The translations under genes and the position numbers were made by a program. From Saprospiraceae bacterium UBA2365 (GTDB taxonomy: Bacteria > Bacteroidota > Bacteroidia > Chitinophagales > Saprospiraceae), in assembly GCA_002344345.1 (NCBI GenBank), contig DDTL01000150.1, forward strand, positions 30,246 through 37,430: DNA of 7,185 nucleotides, given 5' to 3'. The notes under the pieces were generated by a model. The model had not been told where the DNA came from and searched no databases. It saw nothing but the letters and a program-made list of their open reading frames with translations. This document shows, piece by piece, positions 5,373 to 7,185 of the stretch (its first letter is position 1; every line of letters starts with the position of its first letter).

Positions 5373-7185
5373 ATGGAAAAAAACAGTTTACAAGATACCA
5401 CCCGTACTAAGGATGATGTCCTTTATTTTGGCTCATATTTAAACATGGGTAGGCATAATGTTTATTTGATTATCAATCATGTAACAGAAGTATTCAAGCA
5501 TTTGGGGTTTCGAAAATTAAATGATGATGAAGATATTTGGAGTGAAAAAGAACAGGTGAATGAGGGTAATATTTTACTCAATATTTTTGATCCGAAAAAA
5601 GAAAAATATCAGGATGAAAGATTTCGTGTCTTTAACTATTTAATTAAAAGACACCATCTACCTTTTTTGAGGATATTTACCAATCAGGTCCTGAATGATA
5701 GCGGAGAAATCCAAAATCCTGAAAAGAAGGATATGTTGATCGATTTTGAAGGAGCTCATGTTTTTATTAATAAAATATTCAGGGAACTTAATGAGTTTAG
5801 AAATTCTTACACCCATTATCTTTCTTTGAGTAATGAAGGTACTCCGCTACCTAAAAAACTCCAAATTAATGTTGAATTGATTAAAGACCTGAAAACTTTG
5901 TTTTACTATGCTCCGGAGTTTTCATTCATCAGGCATAATGTCCTCAAACAAGAATCCAAAGAAGAATATGAAACAAAAGTTAAAGCCTATTATAACGACA
6001 TCAGAAGAAAATACCGGTTGTTTGAAGGTGATGAAAGTGCCGGTAAATTAACAGATCAGGGATTGTTTTTCTTTGTTAACTTATTCCTTGAGAGATCAAA
6101 TGCCATAAAATTTTTGAAGAGATTCCGAGGTTTCAAAAATGAAACTTTACCTCCATTTAAAGCTACCATTCAATCTTTCACAACTTATGCATTAAAAATA
6201 CCCGATGTAAGGCTGGACAATGATTTTCCGAAACAGGCGCTCCTGATGGAGATTCTGACTGAACTCAACAGATGCCCAAAAGAATTATATCAGGTTCTTG
6301 GAAAAGAGGATAAAGCGAAATTTGATCCAAAATTAGAGCAATCAGCAATAAATAATATTTTGGAAAATGTGAACTACGATGAATTGTCAGATGAACATTT
6401 GGAGCAGGCTATTAAAGAACTGGTCGTTTTGAAAAGGCATGACGACAGATTCCCGTATTTTGCACTCCGTTACCTGGATGAAATGAATTTGTTGAGCCAG
6501 ATAAGATTTCAGGTATATTTAGGTAAAGTGGAATTAAAAAGTTATTTTAAAGATGATCTTGGTATTGAACGCAGGATACTTAAACCGATATATGCATTTG
6601 GCAAACTTTCCGATTTTGATAACAAAGAGGAAGATATCCTCAGGGAGCTGAAAAAGAATCTTCCTCCTGATTGTCAGGACATCCATTGGGATCAATACAA
6701 GCCACATTATAATATCAGTCAAAACAATATCCCATTTTATATTTTTAATGATACGGATCCAAAAGTTCTGCTTCCACGTTTGCCTATCAAAGGACGACAG
6801 GAAGATCGTTACTCCAAAAAGCCGGCAGGATTTTTAAGTATTCATAGTTTACCAAAGTTTGTGATAACTTTTTTAGTGCCACCATTAGATAGAAATGGCG
6901 AAAAGAAAATTATTGAGTTTGTAAAGTCAACTAATGGCTTTATACTCAATTATGAAAATATTGAAAATTTACAAAATAAAATACAATATGCACCTGAAAC
7001 ATTCACCAGACGAATGGTTAAAAACCGTACTTTATTAAATAAAGAAAAAAAAGTTTGTTATGTGACTAAATCTGAAATTGAAGATTTAACTAAAAAATGT
7101 GAAATATCATTTGAAGACTTGATGAAGCTGTCAAGGGAAGAACTTTCAAAGAAATATAAAAATTTATCACCAAGAGAAATTGAAG
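5373..7185 (+). CDS. cas13b: Cas13b, type VI-B CRISPR RNA-guided ribonuclease (N-terminal 604 residues, cut by window edge)
   Basis: Cas13b binds and processes crRNA and cleaves target and collateral RNA with two HEPN domains. The frame is open from ATG 5373 to the window end with no stop; the family is usually about 1,100-1,200 residues, so roughly half is present. Near the N-terminus, FGSYLNMGRHNVYLIINH (19-36) matches the usual Cas13b opening block. HEPN-1 carries RNSYTH, with catalytic R143 and H148 in the RxxxxH pattern. Further family blocks are GLFFFVNLFLERSNAI (230-245), LNRCPKELY (298-306), RHDDRFPYFALRYLD (355-369), IRFQVYLG (377-384) and YAFGKLSDF (407-415). All correspond by eye to the Prevotella buccae and Bergeyella zoohelcum proteins as I recall them. 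Residues 468-496 (RLPIKGR, then FLSIHSLPKF) fall where the lid region with crRNA-processing residues lies in P. buccae Cas13b. HEPN-2 lies beyond the window. The start is fixed by an in-frame TAA at 5355-5357. Confidence 0.95.
   Translation, partial: MEKNSLQDTTRTKDDVLYFGSYLNMGRHNVYLIINHVTEVFKHLGFRKLNDDEDIWSEKEQVNEGNILLNIFDPKKEKYQDERFRVFNYLIKRHHLPFLRIFTNQVLNDSGEIQNPEKKDMLIDFEGAHVFINKIFRELNEFRNSYTHYLSLSNEGTPLPKKLQINVELIKDLKTLFYYAPEFSFIRHNVLKQESKEEYETKVKAYYNDIRRKYRLFEGDESAGKLTDQGLFFFVNLFLERSNAIKFLKRFRGFKNETLPPFKATIQSFTTYALKIPDVRLDNDFPKQALLMEILTELNRCPKELYQVLGKEDKAKFDPKLEQSAINNILENVNYDELSDEHLEQAIKELVVLKRHDDRFPYFALRYLDEMNLLSQIRFQVYLGKVELKSYFKDDLGIERRILKPIYAFGKLSDFDNKEEDILRELKKNLPPDCQDIHWDQYKPHYNISQNNIPFYIFNDTDPKVLLPRLPIKGRQEDRYSKKPAGFLSIHSLPKFVITFLVPPLDRNGEKKIIEFVKSTNGFILNYENIENLQNKIQYAPETFTRRMVKNRTLLNKEKKVCYVTKSEIEDLTKKCEISFEDLMKLSREELSKKYKNLSPREIE

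Noticed and set aside
6534..6722. Minus-strand open frame of 62 codons
   Set aside because: It lies wholly within cas13b on the opposite strand, and the plus-strand frame there matches conserved Cas13b blocks.

Overview
The window looks like a chromosome fragment from a member of the Bacteroidetes. It is AT-rich, no CDS start has a Shine-Dalgarno sequence, two genes are preceded by a TAnnTTTG-type -7 box, and the protein families fit that phylum (GxxExxY nuclease-fold protein, exported S41 peptidase, Cas13b). Genus cannot be told from the sequence alone.

Layout. Positions 1-3886 are a repeat-rich accessory region. Three closely related repeat islands (1-290, 2451-3085, about 3601-3886) alternate with two single-gene modules, both on the minus strand: an exported S41-family peptidase (301-2211) and a small GxxExxY protein (3094-3474). 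Each island has the same composite design: direct repeats of 110 bp, then one large imperfect palindrome with a conserved central loop, then direct repeats of 44 bp. The 44-bp repeats stop only 8-10 bp from the stop codon of the neighbouring gene. From 3887 to 4629 there is about 740 bp with no convincing gene.

The right third is the most important part. A two-gene plus-strand operon starts at 4630. It holds a four-helix membrane protein of 243 residues (probably Csx27-like), and 11 bp later a large reading frame that stays open to the window edge (5373-7185, 604 codons). That frame encodes the N-terminal half of a Cas13b, the RNA-guided, RNA-cleaving effector of type VI-B CRISPR-Cas systems. 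It has an RxxxxH HEPN motif at R143/H148 and several blocks typical of Cas13b. The second HEPN domain, the end of the gene and the CRISPR array are not in the window and should lie downstream. No cas1 or cas2 is visible.

How the parts work together. Cas13b would process and bind crRNA and cleave invading transcripts, with the membrane protein modulating it. The S41 peptidase and GxxExxY gene have no evident functional link to the CRISPR locus. Their shared repeat borders and similar promoter motifs instead suggest modules belonging to one repeat-associated accessory region next to the defence locus.
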